A DNA stretch of 64,000 bases from Aquabacterium sp. (GCF_016234775.1 NZ_JACRAH010000064.1:1-64000); one strand, 5' to 3'. Positions 35,801 to 44,448 are shown, numbered from the stretch's first letter. Notes: generated by a model not told the origin, from the letters alone. Made by a program: numbers and translations.

Positions 35801-36774
35801 CAGTAGCCGTCGGTTGACAGCAGGGTGTAGTTGCGCTGGCAGGCGTATTGCATGGGGTCATAGGTCTGCCCCGTCACCTTCTTGGCGAAGTAGCGCCCCG
35901 CTTTGGACAAGGCTGATCGCAAGGGCGTACTGCCATTGGGATTGACGCTGTAGAGGCTGCTGTAAACGTTGGTCTTCTGGCTGGCGTCAAAGTCCTTGAT
36001 GTCTCGGAAATAGTTGGTGCCGTCGACGGCGCCGGTGTCACTGATGGTGCTGAAGCCCACGCGGTACTTGTCATCCAAGGGGGCCAGCGCACGGCCCATG
36101 GAGGTGCGCATCAGGGTGTAGCGATGGCGGTAGTACGAATACCAGTTGGCGTACTTTTGCGCGTCGGCGGACGTGCTGGTCATCGTCACTTTCTGGAAGC
36201 TGTTCTTGCCGTACGCATAGGGATCCGAGATCTCACTGGAGCACTCACGGTAGAAGTTGTTGTTCACCACCCCATCGGTGGTGTACTGCCAATCCATGCG
36301 GGTCTGAGTGCCCGTGTAGCGGTAGTAGTAAGCATTGGCCAGGTTGGTGGCAGTGCTGGAACTGCTGTAGCCATCGTCTTTGGCTGCGCCAAAGTTGGCG
36401 TTGTCATACGTTGTGACGCCGTCTGCCTTCAAGGGGGGCAGGTAGTCTTCGTTGGGGTCATAGGCCGTGCCGTTGCACTGCGAGGACCAATAGCCATACC
36501 AGTTTGTATAGGGCTCATCGGTTACCGTTGCAGAGCGGCCCAGGTCGTCAGGCATGTAGGTCCAGTTCATGGAGCCGGAGTTGTCCAGCACCACGAGCAG
36601 ATTGGGCTTGGCTTGTACCGCCGAGCGCGTGGCCAGTGGTTGGTCGGCGATCTGGGTTTCGCCACCTTGCGTCAGGGGGGTGAACAATGCGGCGGCCACA
36701 GCCAGGCTCAGCTTGCAGCGGGCGCAGGCGGCAGGCGATGGCGAGCGAGTGAGGGAAGGCGTGTGCATGGTCAT
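32842..36774 (-). CDS. pilY1: Type IV pilus tip-associated adhesin PilY1
   Basis: At 1,310 residues this is the PilY1/PilC adhesin that sits at the pilus tip and helps extension. A signal sequence precedes a von Willebrand A-like domain with MIDAS DNSGSMNW near residue 70. That half carries an unusually long Ser/Thr-rich stretch (about residues 350-560). The C-terminal half is the PilY1 beta-propeller, with ANDGMLHAFSA and a probable calcium-binding loop around SGYNNSTGDGKG. It closes the fimT-pilVWX series of minor pilins. Confidence 0.92.
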   Translation of the reverse strand: MTMHTPSLTRSPSPAACARCKLSLAVAAALFTPLTQGGETQIADQPLATRSAVQAKPNLLVVLDNSGSMNWTYMPDDLGRSATVTDEPYTNWYGYWSSQCNGTAYDPNEDYLPPLKADGVTTYDNANFGAAKDDGYSSSSTATNLANAYYYRYTGTQTRMDWQYTTDGVVNNNFYRECSSEISDPYAYGKNSFQKVTMTSTSADAQKYANWYSYYRHRYTLMRTSMGRALAPLDDKYRVGFSTISDTGAVDGTNYFRDIKDFDASQKTNVYSSLYSVNPNGSTPLRSALSKAGRYFAKKVTGQTYDPMQYACQRNYTLLSTDGYWNGSKGMQLNGSTEVGQQDATEDRPMRDSSQSVSTKVVTYATPSNTPATRTQTSNTQTKTQTWKRDETTYASSPNTGGCWGGKYRTTKLTARQFTQSKTQYFVTQQTSQASYTLTTVTTDGTVTSGPTRAPSTGYTYSSWSNNGAAQTFAATGPEPTNDSTFTGGSSSNNCVTLPNDSTLPGTVVKTAPVIQSSWTSSWTPSTLTYSYSTPEVTTLNSTEVITPSTTGGISNTLADVAEYYYKTDLRTSTLGNCSSTSSGSSQDVCSNIVREGTSTTMPQHMNTFTIGLGLKGTLPYTTTTLNSLTSGAIRWPDPGNTSSGNGDAVNIDDLWHAAINGRGNYYSAQSADDLNRAISSVINSVGETLGAASAASTSTLELVSGNNNQVFRASYTTSSWFGDLEAFAMDGADASIASTASWSAKTLLDAKAASTRLIYFKSSSGLSAFTYANLTATQKGYFDNLCSPSTKVAQCATLSATELTAANDGSKLVNYLRGDRTYESATGTGTTAMSPLFRQRAHVLGDIINGAPVHVAKPPFSYGDTGYADFVAAQANRKPVVYVAANDGMLHAFSADSTDGGSELWAFIPSAVMPNLYQLANTNYANNHQYYVDGAPVIGDIKVGSTWKTILVGGLNKGGKSYYALDITNPTSPVMLWEFTDANMGLTYGNPIISKRADGTWVVAVTSGYNNSTGDGKGHLYILNANTGAVLLNLITSAGSASSPSGLAKINAWVEDTSNNTSLRYYGGDQLGNVWRFDIDDLIEPKQAALLLATLQVDATHPQPITTIPVTVDVSGKPVVIVATGRYLGTDDITDTTQQSIYAIKDPLNNTGWGDVRTDASRFVQQSFSLPTTTTASVTTNLVDFNTKGGWWIDLPHSKERVFTNMTLQLNTLVLATAIPSGDACASGGESWRYYLNASSGSTVTSNPVGIRWSDNSLIVGDSWVKDINGNVRVIYQNSDGSIVTETPQTAPPGGSGNAHRTSWRELVD

Positions 36775-36815
36775 GGCGGCTACATCCTGTCTTGGCTCAA
36801 AGCGAGCAAGCTGCT

Positions 36816-37514
36816 TCAGAAATGAACGATCGTTTCGGTGAAGCTGGCCGTGTTGCGCGCGCCAAGTGCGCGCACCACAATGCGGTAATAAGGCCCTGCA
36901 GCGCTGGTGAAGCGTGTGTAGTTTGTATAGTCCACAGAGCCACGGCCTGTGGCGCTCGAATCACTCGACATCATGGGTTTTGCGCAATTGTTGGAAGGGT
37001 CCGTGCTGAAATCCCCAGCCTTTGAGCACAACCTGAAGATCACGTAGCGAGCCTGGTTGCCGTTGATGGTGCCTGCGCTGGCCGTCTTGATGGTGCAGCT
37101 GGCGTAAGTGCCTGATGTGGCAGAACTGCAGTTGTTGTCGTCCCAGTCAATGAGCTGGCGTGTGCTTGTTGTGAGTTGGTTGCCGGTTGCATCCACGGGT
37201 GCAGACGCCGTTACGCCATCCGAGGCGAACTCTTGGTTGCTGGCGTAATAGGCGTTGGCAATCACATTGGAATTCAAGGCCGTTTTGTTTTGCGTGAGCC
37301 ATTGGATGGCTGCGCGTGATGCTTGCTCGGCCGAGGCTGTGGCGTCTTGCTTGAACCCGATGTTGCCCAGCAAGACAGTGCCAGTGTCCACGGCGCGAAC
37401 CAGGCCCAAGGTGGCTACCAGCATGGCAACCAGGGTCAGCAAGGCAAACAGCAAGGCGGCGCCTCGCTGAGCGGGGCGGCGTGGTGACAGGGGGGGGGAG
37501 GGCTGCTTGATCAT
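36816..37514 (-). CDS. pilX: Type IV pilus assembly protein PilX
   Basis: This minor pilin-like protein of 232 residues has a prepilin-type start in which RRPAQRGAALLFALLTLVAM provides the processing site and hydrophobic helix. The mature part contains several Cys and many Thr/Ser. By position between pilW and pilY1 it is PilX, which primes pilus assembly and links PilY1 to the tip. The ATG at 37514 was chosen; a GTG at 37526 directly abutting pilW would add four residues. Confidence 0.85.
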   Translation of the reverse strand: MIKQPSPPLSPRRPAQRGAALLFALLTLVAMLVATLGLVRAVDTGTVLLGNIGFKQDATASAEQASRAAIQWLTQNKTALNSNVIANAYYASNQEFASDGVTASAPVDATGNQLTTSTRQLIDWDDNNCSSATSGTYASCTIKTASAGTINGNQARYVIFRLCSKAGDFSTDPSNNCAKPMMSSDSSATGRGSVDYTNYTRFTSAAGPYYRIVVRALGARNTASFTETIVHF

Positions 37515-37526
37515 GATGTCGACCAC

Positions 37527-38636
37527 TCAGGAGTTCCACAGAACGTTGCGCAATGGCACGATGGTTTCGTACACCTTGTAGCGGTAGTGCTGCCAGTCGG
37601 TGTCCTGGTTGACCTTCAGGGTGATGCACTTGCTGCCGCTGTTGCAAGTGGCCGTGGTGGTGCCGCTGACGCTGACGCTGGCGCCCACATCCCACAGCGG
37701 GGCGCTGGTGGTCACGGCGTCTTTTTCATAGTGTGCGGAGCGAGCCACCACGGCCAACCTGATGTTCTGCACCTTTTGCCAATCGGCCGCCGTGGTGGGT
37801 GTGGTGTTGTCGTACAGATCGATCACGCCATCACCGCTGGTGTCTTTGCCGTACATGGCTTGCAGGTTGACGATCTGCGGATAGAAGGGGCGTGTTTCCT
37901 GTGCGCCTGTGCTGGTTGACACCTCCATGGCCACCAGTTCGTTGGTTGCACTGACGGTGTAGGCGCGCACCACCATCGAGCCCATATTGAGCAAGTAGTC
38001 GTCCTTGGCATAACCCGCTGCCGGGAAGATGGCATTGACATTCCACTTCGATGTGCTTGTGCTGACATGGGGAATGCGGGTGGCACTGAGGGTGGTGCTG
38101 GCCGAACTGGTATCGGCTTGCACACTGAACACGGCGCAGTTGGTGGCGGCAGACTGAGTCTTTGGCACCGCAATCATCAGGTCGCCTGCCGATACACCCA
38201 AGGATGACGTGACCACGAAGTTGTTGCTGGATTGGGGGTGGTTTTCAGCGATCTTGATGGGGACCGATGAGCCACGCGTGCGAGCCAGCATGACCTGCAC
38301 GGTGTCAGGGGCGCCTGAGGCGCCGTCGGTGATGACAACCGGTGCGAGGGTGTAGCTGTAGGTGGTGCTGGCGGCACTGAACTGCGTCAGAATCGTGCAA
38401 CCCAGGGCGTCCGGGCTGGACAGGGCCCCGTAGCCTGCCATCTGGATGTCGCGCTGCAGCGCGAAGAGTGCCAGGGAGCCATTGATTTGAGCATCGCTGC
38501 CCATGGAAACCGCGCGGCGACGGTTCTCTGCTTGTACCGTGACTTGGGTGATGACGAGCACGGTCAGCAAGCCCAGCACCACGCCCACCATCAGTTCAAC
38601 CAGGGTGAAGCCTTTTTGGAGTGTGTGCTTCATCAT
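37527..38636 (-). CDS. pilW: Type IV pilus assembly protein PilW
   Basis: The 369-residue minor pilin carries the classical prepilin peptidase site KGFTLVELMVG at its N-terminus, followed by a hydrophobic helix. The C-terminal part is a large Thr/Ser-rich beta domain. It forms the tip-initiating minor pilin complex with PilV, PilX and FimT. Its ATG shares one base with the pilV stop codon (TGATG), so translation is likely coupled. Confidence 0.9.
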   Translation of the reverse strand: MMKHTLQKGFTLVELMVGVVLGLLTVLVITQVTVQAENRRRAVSMGSDAQINGSLALFALQRDIQMAGYGALSSPDALGCTILTQFSAASTTYSYTLAPVVITDGASGAPDTVQVMLARTRGSSVPIKIAENHPQSSNNFVVTSSLGVSAGDLMIAVPKTQSAATNCAVFSVQADTSSASTTLSATRIPHVSTSTSKWNVNAIFPAAGYAKDDYLLNMGSMVVRAYTVSATNELVAMEVSTSTGAQETRPFYPQIVNLQAMYGKDTSGDGVIDLYDNTTPTTAADWQKVQNIRLAVVARSAHYEKDAVTTSAPLWDVGASVSVSGTTTATCNSGSKCITLKVNQDTDWQHYRYKVYETIVPLRNVLWNS

Positions 38637-39073
38637 CAGTTCCCCGCGATCGTCGTGTGCGTCACGTACTGATGGGCACCGCCTGCCGGGGTGCTCCAGC
38701 CAATGGTGATCGTCACATTGTTGGTGCTGCTGTCAAAGGTCACGGCACCAGCGCCACCAGGCAGTTGCCGCGTGACCTTGCTTTGCCATTCCGCACAGCG
38801 GGTTTGACCGGCGCAACTGGTGCCGTTGTAGGTCGTGATGTTTTTCAGATCAGACCACATCTTGCCGATCAGCTCATTGGCCAGATAGGAGGCATCCGCG
38901 CGGATCTTGGCATCGGTCTGGGCGTTCACCATGGCGCCTTGCATGGTGACCATGGCGAGCACGCCCAGCGAGAACAACAGCATGGCCACCAGAGATTCAA
39001 TCAAGGTGGCGCCGCGTTGCAGGCTGCGGGTGCCGCTGCGGGGCGATCGCCCATGAAGATGAGGTGTGAGCAT
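38636..39073 (-). CDS. pilV: Type IV pilus modification/assembly protein PilV
   Basis: This is a 145-residue minor pilin with a prepilin processing site QRGATLIESLVAML near residue 20 and a short C-terminal domain containing two Cys (SCAGQTRC). The unusually long leader before the cleavage site is typical of PilV. It overlaps pilW by one base and follows fimT after 13 bases, within one minus-strand operon. Confidence 0.88.
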   Translation of the reverse strand: MLTPHLHGRSPRSGTRSLQRGATLIESLVAMLLFSLGVLAMVTMQGAMVNAQTDAKIRADASYLANELIGKMWSDLKNITTYNGTSCAGQTRCAEWQSKVTRQLPGGAGAVTFDSSTNNVTITIGWSTPAGGAHQYVTHTTIAGN

Positions 39074-39086
39074 GGTGCTGCCTCGC

Positions 39087-39731
39087 TTATTCGATGCCGT
39101 TTCCGTCGCTGTTCGGGCACTTACGCGGGTCCGAGGTATTGGTCACGTGTGTGTCACACATGCGTACCAGGCCTGCAGTCGAAATCGTGATGCGCAGCTT
39201 GCGGTAGTTGGTGTTACTGCTGTCGCTGCCGGTGATGTCGATTTTTCGAATGGCATCGGTATTCGTGATCTGGCCAAATCCGTTGAAGGTGACCCGTGTG
39301 CCCGCGGTGGTGTTGTCAGATTGAACGGTCGTCACGGTGGTGCGAGCGCTACTGTCACTGGCCGCACGGCCCGTGACGATCATGGGCGACGTGGTGGTCG
39401 ATGGGGCGGCGTCGCAGTGGCCGCTTGGGTCGTTGACGCTGACCACCCAGGAGGCGCTGTCACCGTCCAAGGCGCAGCTGTTGTCCAGTCCGGCACCTTC
39501 GTTGGTGCTGACCAGCCAGAAGCTGACGTTCTGATTACGCCGAACGGCTTCAGCACGCGCGGTCTGCAGGCCATGTTGCAAGGACTCGCTGGCGTTGCGG
39601 ATGCGGGTGTTGTCCAGCCAGCTGGTGATGTTGGGCACGGCGGTGAACAGCAGCAGGGCCATGATGGTGATGGTCACCGCCATCTCGATGATGGTGAAGC
39701 CTTGCTGGGTGGAGGTGAGTTTGTTGTTCAT
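39087..39731 (-). CDS. fimT: Minor pilin of the FimT/GspH family
   Basis: The 214-residue product has prepilin site QQGFTIIEMAVTITIM and the FimT/GspH arrangement: RIRNASESLQHGLQTARAEAVRRN after the helix, then strands including VTFNGFGQI. It is part of the minor pilin set and may bind DNA in the way FimT proteins of competent bacteria do; that is only family knowledge. It lies 13 bases from pilE and 13 bases from pilV. Confidence 0.88.
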   Translation of the reverse strand: MNNKLTSTQQGFTIIEMAVTITIMALLLFTAVPNITSWLDNTRIRNASESLQHGLQTARAEAVRRNQNVSFWLVSTNEGAGLDNSCALDGDSASWVVSVNDPSGHCDAAPSTTTSPMIVTGRAASDSSARTTVTTVQSDNTTAGTRVTFNGFGQITNTDAIRKIDITGSDSSNTNYRKLRITISTAGLVRMCDTHVTNTSDPRKCPNSDGNGIE

Positions 39732-39744
39732 CTTGTTCTCCGGG

Positions 39745-40224
39745 TCAGCACGTGGTGCCCTTGGTCAGCCAGCAAGCTGCCGTGACCGTTGCGCCCTTGT
39801 AGGTCGTCGTGGCGCGGTCGCCTGCCTGGTTGATCGTGTAGACGTGGCCGGTGGCGGCGCCTGCACTGCCCGTGGCGGTCACGGTGTAAGCCTGGCCCGA
39901 GCTGGATGTGGCGCAGCTGTAGGTGAAGTACTTCCGGCCTGATGGGGCAAAGCCGCTCCAGGCGCTGGCGCCGGTGTCGGTGGCACAGGTGGTGCCCGTG
40001 GCGCCGTAGTTGCGGTTGTCCTGGTAGTACTGCTCCATCTTCGTGCGGAAGTCGGAGAGGTTGGTGAACGCCTCTTGAATCTGGCCCTGGCGGACGTAGT
40101 CGCTGTACGCAGGCAGCGCCACGGAGGCCAGGATGGCGATGATGGCCACGGTGATCATCACTTCGATCAGCGTGAAACCTTGGCCGGTGGGCCCGCAGGG
40201 CCGTGTCTTGGTGCTCGTGTACAT
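39745..40224 (-). CDS. pilE: Type IV pilin PilE
   Basis: This is a 159-residue pilin with leader and cleavage site GQGFTLIEVMITVAIIAIL, the usual Glu at position +5, and the PilE-type segment ALPAYSDYVRQGQIQEA. A C-terminal Cys pair probably closes a disulfide loop. In many pil operons pilE comes last, after pilY1; here it is first. The ATG at 40224 has an AAGGG ribosome binding site; the TTG at 40230 is an alternative. The 234-bp region upstream must hold the operon promoter, but I see no clear sigma-70 or sigma-54 boxes. Confidence 0.9.
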   Translation of the reverse strand: MYTSTKTRPCGPTGQGFTLIEVMITVAIIAILASVALPAYSDYVRQGQIQEAFTNLSDFRTKMEQYYQDNRNYGATGTTCATDTGASAWSGFAPSGRKYFTYSCATSSSGQAYTVTATGSAGAATGHVYTINQAGDRATTTYKGATVTAACWLTKGTTC

Positions 40225-40458
40225 ACCCAAACCCTTCTCTCTTGAGGAAATGATGTCCTCGCGACAGGAATTCTGGGTGGGGCCCCTCGGGCAGGAAGAC
40301 CGGATAACCGTGACAAATCCGACGTATTAGCGCCGGTTTACGACTTGTTGCGAGCAGCTGTTCACAGGCGTGGGCGCACGCTCAACCGTTCGTCGGCTGG
40401 GGGCGACCGTTCAGCGAAACCGAACGGCAGGCGGATCGGGCGGTGCTTTGGCGGGTGG

Positions 40459-41307
40459 TCAGCGTTCGACCGGGCGCGCCGGATCGGCACACCACTCGCT
40501 CCACGAGCCGGCGTACAGGCGCGTGGCGGGCAGGCCGGCCTGTGCCATGGCCAACAGGTTGTGGCAGGCGGTCACGCCGGAGCCGCACTGGTGCACGATG
40601 GCCTGCAAGGGGGTGTCGGCGATCAGGGCCGTGAACTCGTCGTGCAATTGCGTGGCCGGCTTGAACTGGCCGCCCGGCTGGAGGTTGAGCTGAAAGAAAC
40701 GATTGCGCGCACCAGGGATGTGGCCGCCAACCGGGTCCATGGTCTCGTTCTCGCCGCGGAAGCGGTCTGCCGCGCGGGCATCGATCAAGACCTGTTGCTG
40801 GCCTTGCCCCAGTTGCGCCACGACTTGATCCACCCGGACCAGCCAGGCCTCACGCGTCTGCACCTTGAACGCACTGCTGGGGCGGGTTGCCGCCATGGTG
40901 TCAACGGGGCCCTGCGCGGCCTGCCAGGCTTGCCAGCCGCCATCGAGCACCTGCACCTGATCAAAGCCATGAAAGCGCAGCAGCCACCACAGGCGCGCGG
41001 CGAACATGCCGCCGGCATCGTCATAGGCCACCACGCGGGTCTGGGGCGTGATGCCCCACGCTTGTGCCGTGCGTTCGAATGCGGCCGTATCCGGCAAGGG
41101 GTGACGGCCATTGCGGCCGGTCTTGGCGCCGGACAGATCCCGATCCAGGTGGGCATACAGCGCGCCGCTGACATGGCCTTGCGCGTATGCCTGCTCACCG
41201 GCCTGCGTGTTACCCAGATTGAAGCGGCAATCGATGAGCAGCCAGTCTTGATCCTTGGCTTGCAAGGCAGACATCAGATCGGTAGCGGAGATCAGCGGTG
41301 AGGTCAT
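40459..41307 (-). CDS. sseA: 3-mercaptopyruvate-type sulfurtransferase
   Basis: The 282-residue product has two rhodanese domains. The C-terminal catalytic loop is Cys241 in CGSGVTACHN; the CGSGVT form points to 3-mercaptopyruvate rather than thiosulfate as sulfur donor. Other family segments are HVSGALYAHLDRDLSG and HIPGARNRFF. It should transfer sulfane sulfur to cyanide or thiols in the cytoplasm. It lies 30 bases downstream of the epoxide-hydrolase-like gene and may share its transcript. Confidence 0.9.
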   Translation of the reverse strand: MTSPLISATDLMSALQAKDQDWLLIDCRFNLGNTQAGEQAYAQGHVSGALYAHLDRDLSGAKTGRNGRHPLPDTAAFERTAQAWGITPQTRVVAYDDAGGMFAARLWWLLRFHGFDQVQVLDGGWQAWQAAQGPVDTMAATRPSSAFKVQTREAWLVRVDQVVAQLGQGQQQVLIDARAADRFRGENETMDPVGGHIPGARNRFFQLNLQPGGQFKPATQLHDEFTALIADTPLQAIVHQCGSGVTACHNLLAMAQAGLPATRLYAGSWSEWCADPARPVER

Positions 41308-41337
41308 GGCAATGATCGTGTGGGTGTGTGGCGGGCA

Positions 41338-42279
41338 TCAACGAAGCAAGGCGGCATCGATGGCTTGCGCGACCTCTTCTGGCGCTTCATGCAACAGCCA
41401 GTGCGTGGCTTGAGGCAGGCGGGTGACATGCAGCTTGGGTACGTAACGCGGCAGACCATCAAGCAGGCTGGGCGGCAGAGCAGTGTCGGCTTCGCCCCAG
41501 ATCACGCTGGTTGGCACATTCACATAAAGCAGGGCGTCCGGCAGTTGCAGCGTGTTGATCGTGTCGGTGGGGGATGTGGGCGGGTGCAGGGGCGAGGCCC
41601 GGTAGTAGTTCAGCGGTCCGGTCAAGGCCGATGTGGCGGTGTGCGCATCACCCGCCGGTTGGGGAGGGGCCGACCAGGCTTGTCGGTACTGCTCGCGCAA
41701 GGACGGTGTCAGCCACGCGGCCCCTCCAAAGCGCTCGAAGAAGGTCCACATCAGCTCGAAATCGTTGGCGGCCAGTCGGGCTTCGATACCCGGCGTGCGC
41801 AGCAGGTTCATGTAGCTGCTGGCGGCCTGTTGGGCAGGGTCATCACGCAAGGCCTTGAGGAACAGGCCAGGGTGCGGGGCGTTGAGGATGACCAGCCTTT
41901 GCATGACCTGGGGCGCAGCCGCTGCGAGCCCCCAGGCCAGTGCGCCACCCCAGTCATGGGCTATCACGGCGGTAGCCGGGGTGTCGGGCGTGGTGGCCTG
42001 TTGGTGGATCAGGGCGACGAGGTCGCCCAGTACGATGTTGGCCCTATAGGCCTTTACATCGGCCGGCGCATAAGAGCCAGGGTAGCCACGCAGATTGGGC
42101 GCCACGCAGCGGTAGCGGTCACCAAAGCGTTGCAGCAGGTCGTCCCACACGAACGCGGCTTCAGGGAAGCCGTGCAGAAACAGCAGCAGGGGCGCACCCT
42201 TGGGGCCGGCCACACGGCAGCTCAGAAAGGGTTGTTCAGCGCCGCTGGCGGGCAGGGTGACAAGCTCGGTGGAGATCAT
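41338..42279 (-). CDS. Alpha/beta hydrolase, epoxide hydrolase/dehalogenase-like
   Basis: The 313-residue enzyme has HGFPE oxyanion motif at about 36-40 and an Asp nucleophile in AHDWGG (Asp109) instead of Ser. It has a lid region and a probable acid/His pair in IWGEADTALP and ATHWLLHE. The Asp nucleophile is characteristic of epoxide hydrolases and haloalkane or fluoroacetate dehalogenases. The HGFPE motif and lid favour an epoxide hydrolase, but the substrate is not known. Confidence 0.85.
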   Translation of the reverse strand: MISTELVTLPASGAEQPFLSCRVAGPKGAPLLLFLHGFPEAAFVWDDLLQRFGDRYRCVAPNLRGYPGSYAPADVKAYRANIVLGDLVALIHQQATTPDTPATAVIAHDWGGALAWGLAAAAPQVMQRLVILNAPHPGLFLKALRDDPAQQAASSYMNLLRTPGIEARLAANDFELMWTFFERFGGAAWLTPSLREQYRQAWSAPPQPAGDAHTATSALTGPLNYYRASPLHPPTSPTDTINTLQLPDALLYVNVPTSVIWGEADTALPPSLLDGLPRYVPKLHVTRLPQATHWLLHEAPEEVAQAIDAALLR

Positions 42280-42369
42280 GCGGGATCACATGCCCAAGGG
42301 CAGCAAGGGCAACGCGTGTGTGCCGGGATGCGGCCCATTGTGCATGATCGATCGCGGCATCGGCCCGCG

Positions 42370-43251
42370 TCAGGGTGCGATGCGCACGTCCGCCTTGGAG
42401 TAGGTCGGCAAGGCCGCGCCCGTGAGGAACGGCGCGTAACGACGATCGCCATCCACGAAGCGCTTGAGCCAGCTGATCACGCTCTGGCCCACCGTGTTGT
42501 TCACGCTGTCCTTGGCCATGTCCAAGGGGCACAGGTGATCAGCGCCGGCGACTTCCAGGTACGCCCGCTCGGTGTTGGGATTCATGGTGGCGTAGTACTT
42601 GGCCGAGAAGGTCTTGTTGGGCGCGATGGCGTCTTTCTCGCAAGCCAGGATCAGCGTGGGCACGGTGATGCCGGAGAAGTCCGACGAGGTGCTCGCGGGC
42701 GTCATCGGGATGGCGGCCTTGAGCGTGGGGTCGTCACGCGTGGCGGTGAGTGTGCCGCCGCCGCCTGCCGAGTGGCCCATCAGGGCCCGGCGTGAGGTGT
42801 CCGTGGCGCTGCCAAAGGGCGTGTCAGGCAAGGCGGCCAGTGCCACCACCTGCTTGAGTGCCGCGGCCATTTCGCGGCCGCGGGCGTCGGGCACATCGAA
42901 GATGGTCTTGGTGCCGATGTTGACGACGACAAAGCCATGCGAGGCCACCCGTTCGGCCAGCCATTGGTAGTAGCCGGGCACGGCCAGGAAGCCGGGCGTC
43001 ATGATCACCAGGCCGAACTGGCCCTGGCTGGTGTCGCGCGGGAAATAGACCGTGCCACTGCCGTAACCATCGGGCTTGGCGATGGTGGCCGTGGCGATGG
43101 CAAAGGGGCCGTTGGCCTGCAGGGCCGCCAAGGTGGGGGCCGGGCCCCGTTCATCAGCGGCGAGGGCGCTCAGGCTCCAGGTGAGGGCGCTGACGCACAG
43201 GGCGGCGCGCGTCAGGCGTCGTGCGCGAGGGGCTGGGATCATCTGCGGCAT
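42370..43251 (-). CDS. Secreted cutinase/PET-hydrolase-like polyesterase
   Basis: The 293-residue protein has a signal peptide ending near SALAA. Its body aligns end to end with bacterial cutinases and the Ideonella PET hydrolase: RGPAPT, GYGSGTVYFP, VMTPGF-type strand, ASHGFVVV, GHSAGGGGTL, VPTLILACEKD. The triad is Ser161, Asp207, His239. Cys204 and Cys241 match the extra active-site disulfide of the Ideonella enzyme, whereas the C-terminal Cys pair is missing. The Trp of subsite II is Ala186. It should hydrolyse esters or polyesters outside the cytoplasm. Confidence 0.83.
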   Translation of the reverse strand: MPQMIPAPRARRLTRAALCVSALTWSLSALAADERGPAPTLAALQANGPFAIATATIAKPDGYGSGTVYFPRDTSQGQFGLVIMTPGFLAVPGYYQWLAERVASHGFVVVNIGTKTIFDVPDARGREMAAALKQVVALAALPDTPFGSATDTSRRALMGHSAGGGGTLTATRDDPTLKAAIPMTPASTSSDFSGITVPTLILACEKDAIAPNKTFSAKYYATMNPNTERAYLEVAGADHLCPLDMAKDSVNNTVGQSVISWLKRFVDGDRRYAPFLTGAALPTYSKADVRIAP

Positions 43252-43380
43252 GGCTGGTCTCCGTCAGCTGTGAATCAGCTTGTGTGGCAGCCATGCTAGG
43301 CAGATCAGGGGCGCTTTAACACTAGGTGTTTCCGCCTTGGCTCGTGTTGTCGCCCCTGTTCTGCAGGGGCGCGCACCGGG

Positions 43381-44358
43381 TCAGTTCAGCGCCATGCTGA
43401 GCTTGCGTCGGTACTGGTCGACCACGGGGTCATTGCCAACGATCTCGACCTTGCCGGCGATCTCCAGCTTGGGCTTGTCCTGCGCGCCCGGGGCGCCGGC
43501 CACGGGCTTGCCCGCCACCGGCTTGGGCTGCGGTTTGGTCATCACTTCGAGGATGGCGACATAGGTCTTGCGCGCCAGTTCATCGTTCCAGGCCTTGTCG
43601 CGCATGATGATTTCCAGCAGCTCGTCCATGGCCAGGGTGGGCTGGCTGGCCGCCCAGAACAGCTGGGCCAGCTCGAAGCGGGCTTCGAAATCACGCTTGT
43701 TGGCGCCGATGGCGGCTTCCAGCTCCTGCGGGGCGCGGCCTTGGCGAGCGGCCTGCACCGCCGAGATGAAGCGGCTGAAAGCCAGCGGGCGGGCTTCGGG
43801 CACGGGGCCTGTGGCGCGGCCGGCCATCGGCAGGAAGATGTGCTTGGCCGCGTCCACCTGGCCTTCGGCCAGCAGCAACTTGATCAGGTCGTAGCGGGCC
43901 TCGTCGTTGCCCGGGTCCTTGGCCAGGGCGTCTTCCAGCTTGGCGATGGCGTGGTCCAGATCGCCTTCTTCAGCCAGTTGTTCGGCCTCGGCCGTTTCTT
44001 CTGCGGCTTCAATTTCGCCTTCCGAGGGCACGTGCTTGCTCAGAAACTCGCGGATCTTCTCGGCAGGCAGGGCGCCCACAAAGCCGTCCACCGGCTGACC
44101 GCCCACGAACATGACGCAAAACGGGATCGAGCGCACGCCGAACATCTGCGAGAGCTGGCCAGCGATTTCCTGCTGTTCGTCGGCATTGACCTTGGCCAGG
44201 ATGAACCGGCCGGCGTATTCCTCTTCCAGGCGCTCCAGCACGGGGCCCAGCGACTTGCAGGGGCCGCACCATTCCGCCCAGATATCGAGCAAAACAGGGG
44301 TCTGCATCGAGGTGGCGATCAGGTCGGATTCGAAGTTTTCTATCGTGATGTCGATCAT
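43381..44358 (-). CDS. cnoX: Thioredoxin-TPR chaperedoxin CnoX
   Basis: The 325-residue protein has an N-terminal thioredoxin domain with intact active site W30-C31-G-P-C34-K and cis-Pro in SIPF, then TPR-like helical repeats from about residue 130. This is the CnoX/YbbN architecture, a holdase that protects proteins during bleach or heat stress and hands them to chaperones. Unlike E. coli YbbN, the CXXC pair is complete, so it may also have redox activity. A C-terminal Lys/Pro-rich stretch is an addition. It is divergent from purE. Confidence 0.88.
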   Translation of the reverse strand: MIDITIENFESDLIATSMQTPVLLDIWAEWCGPCKSLGPVLERLEEEYAGRFILAKVNADEQQEIAGQLSQMFGVRSIPFCVMFVGGQPVDGFVGALPAEKIREFLSKHVPSEGEIEAAEETAEAEQLAEEGDLDHAIAKLEDALAKDPGNDEARYDLIKLLLAEGQVDAAKHIFLPMAGRATGPVPEARPLAFSRFISAVQAARQGRAPQELEAAIGANKRDFEARFELAQLFWAASQPTLAMDELLEIIMRDKAWNDELARKTYVAILEVMTKPQPKPVAGKPVAGAPGAQDKPKLEIAGKVEIVGNDPVVDQYRRKLSMALN

Positions 44359-44448
44359 GTTGGGCAGATCTGGCGAGGATGAAGGTGGGCGGGCGGGCGG
44401 CCAGCGCCTAAAATCCCGGGTTTGACGTGGCGTAAAAAGGATCAAGCC

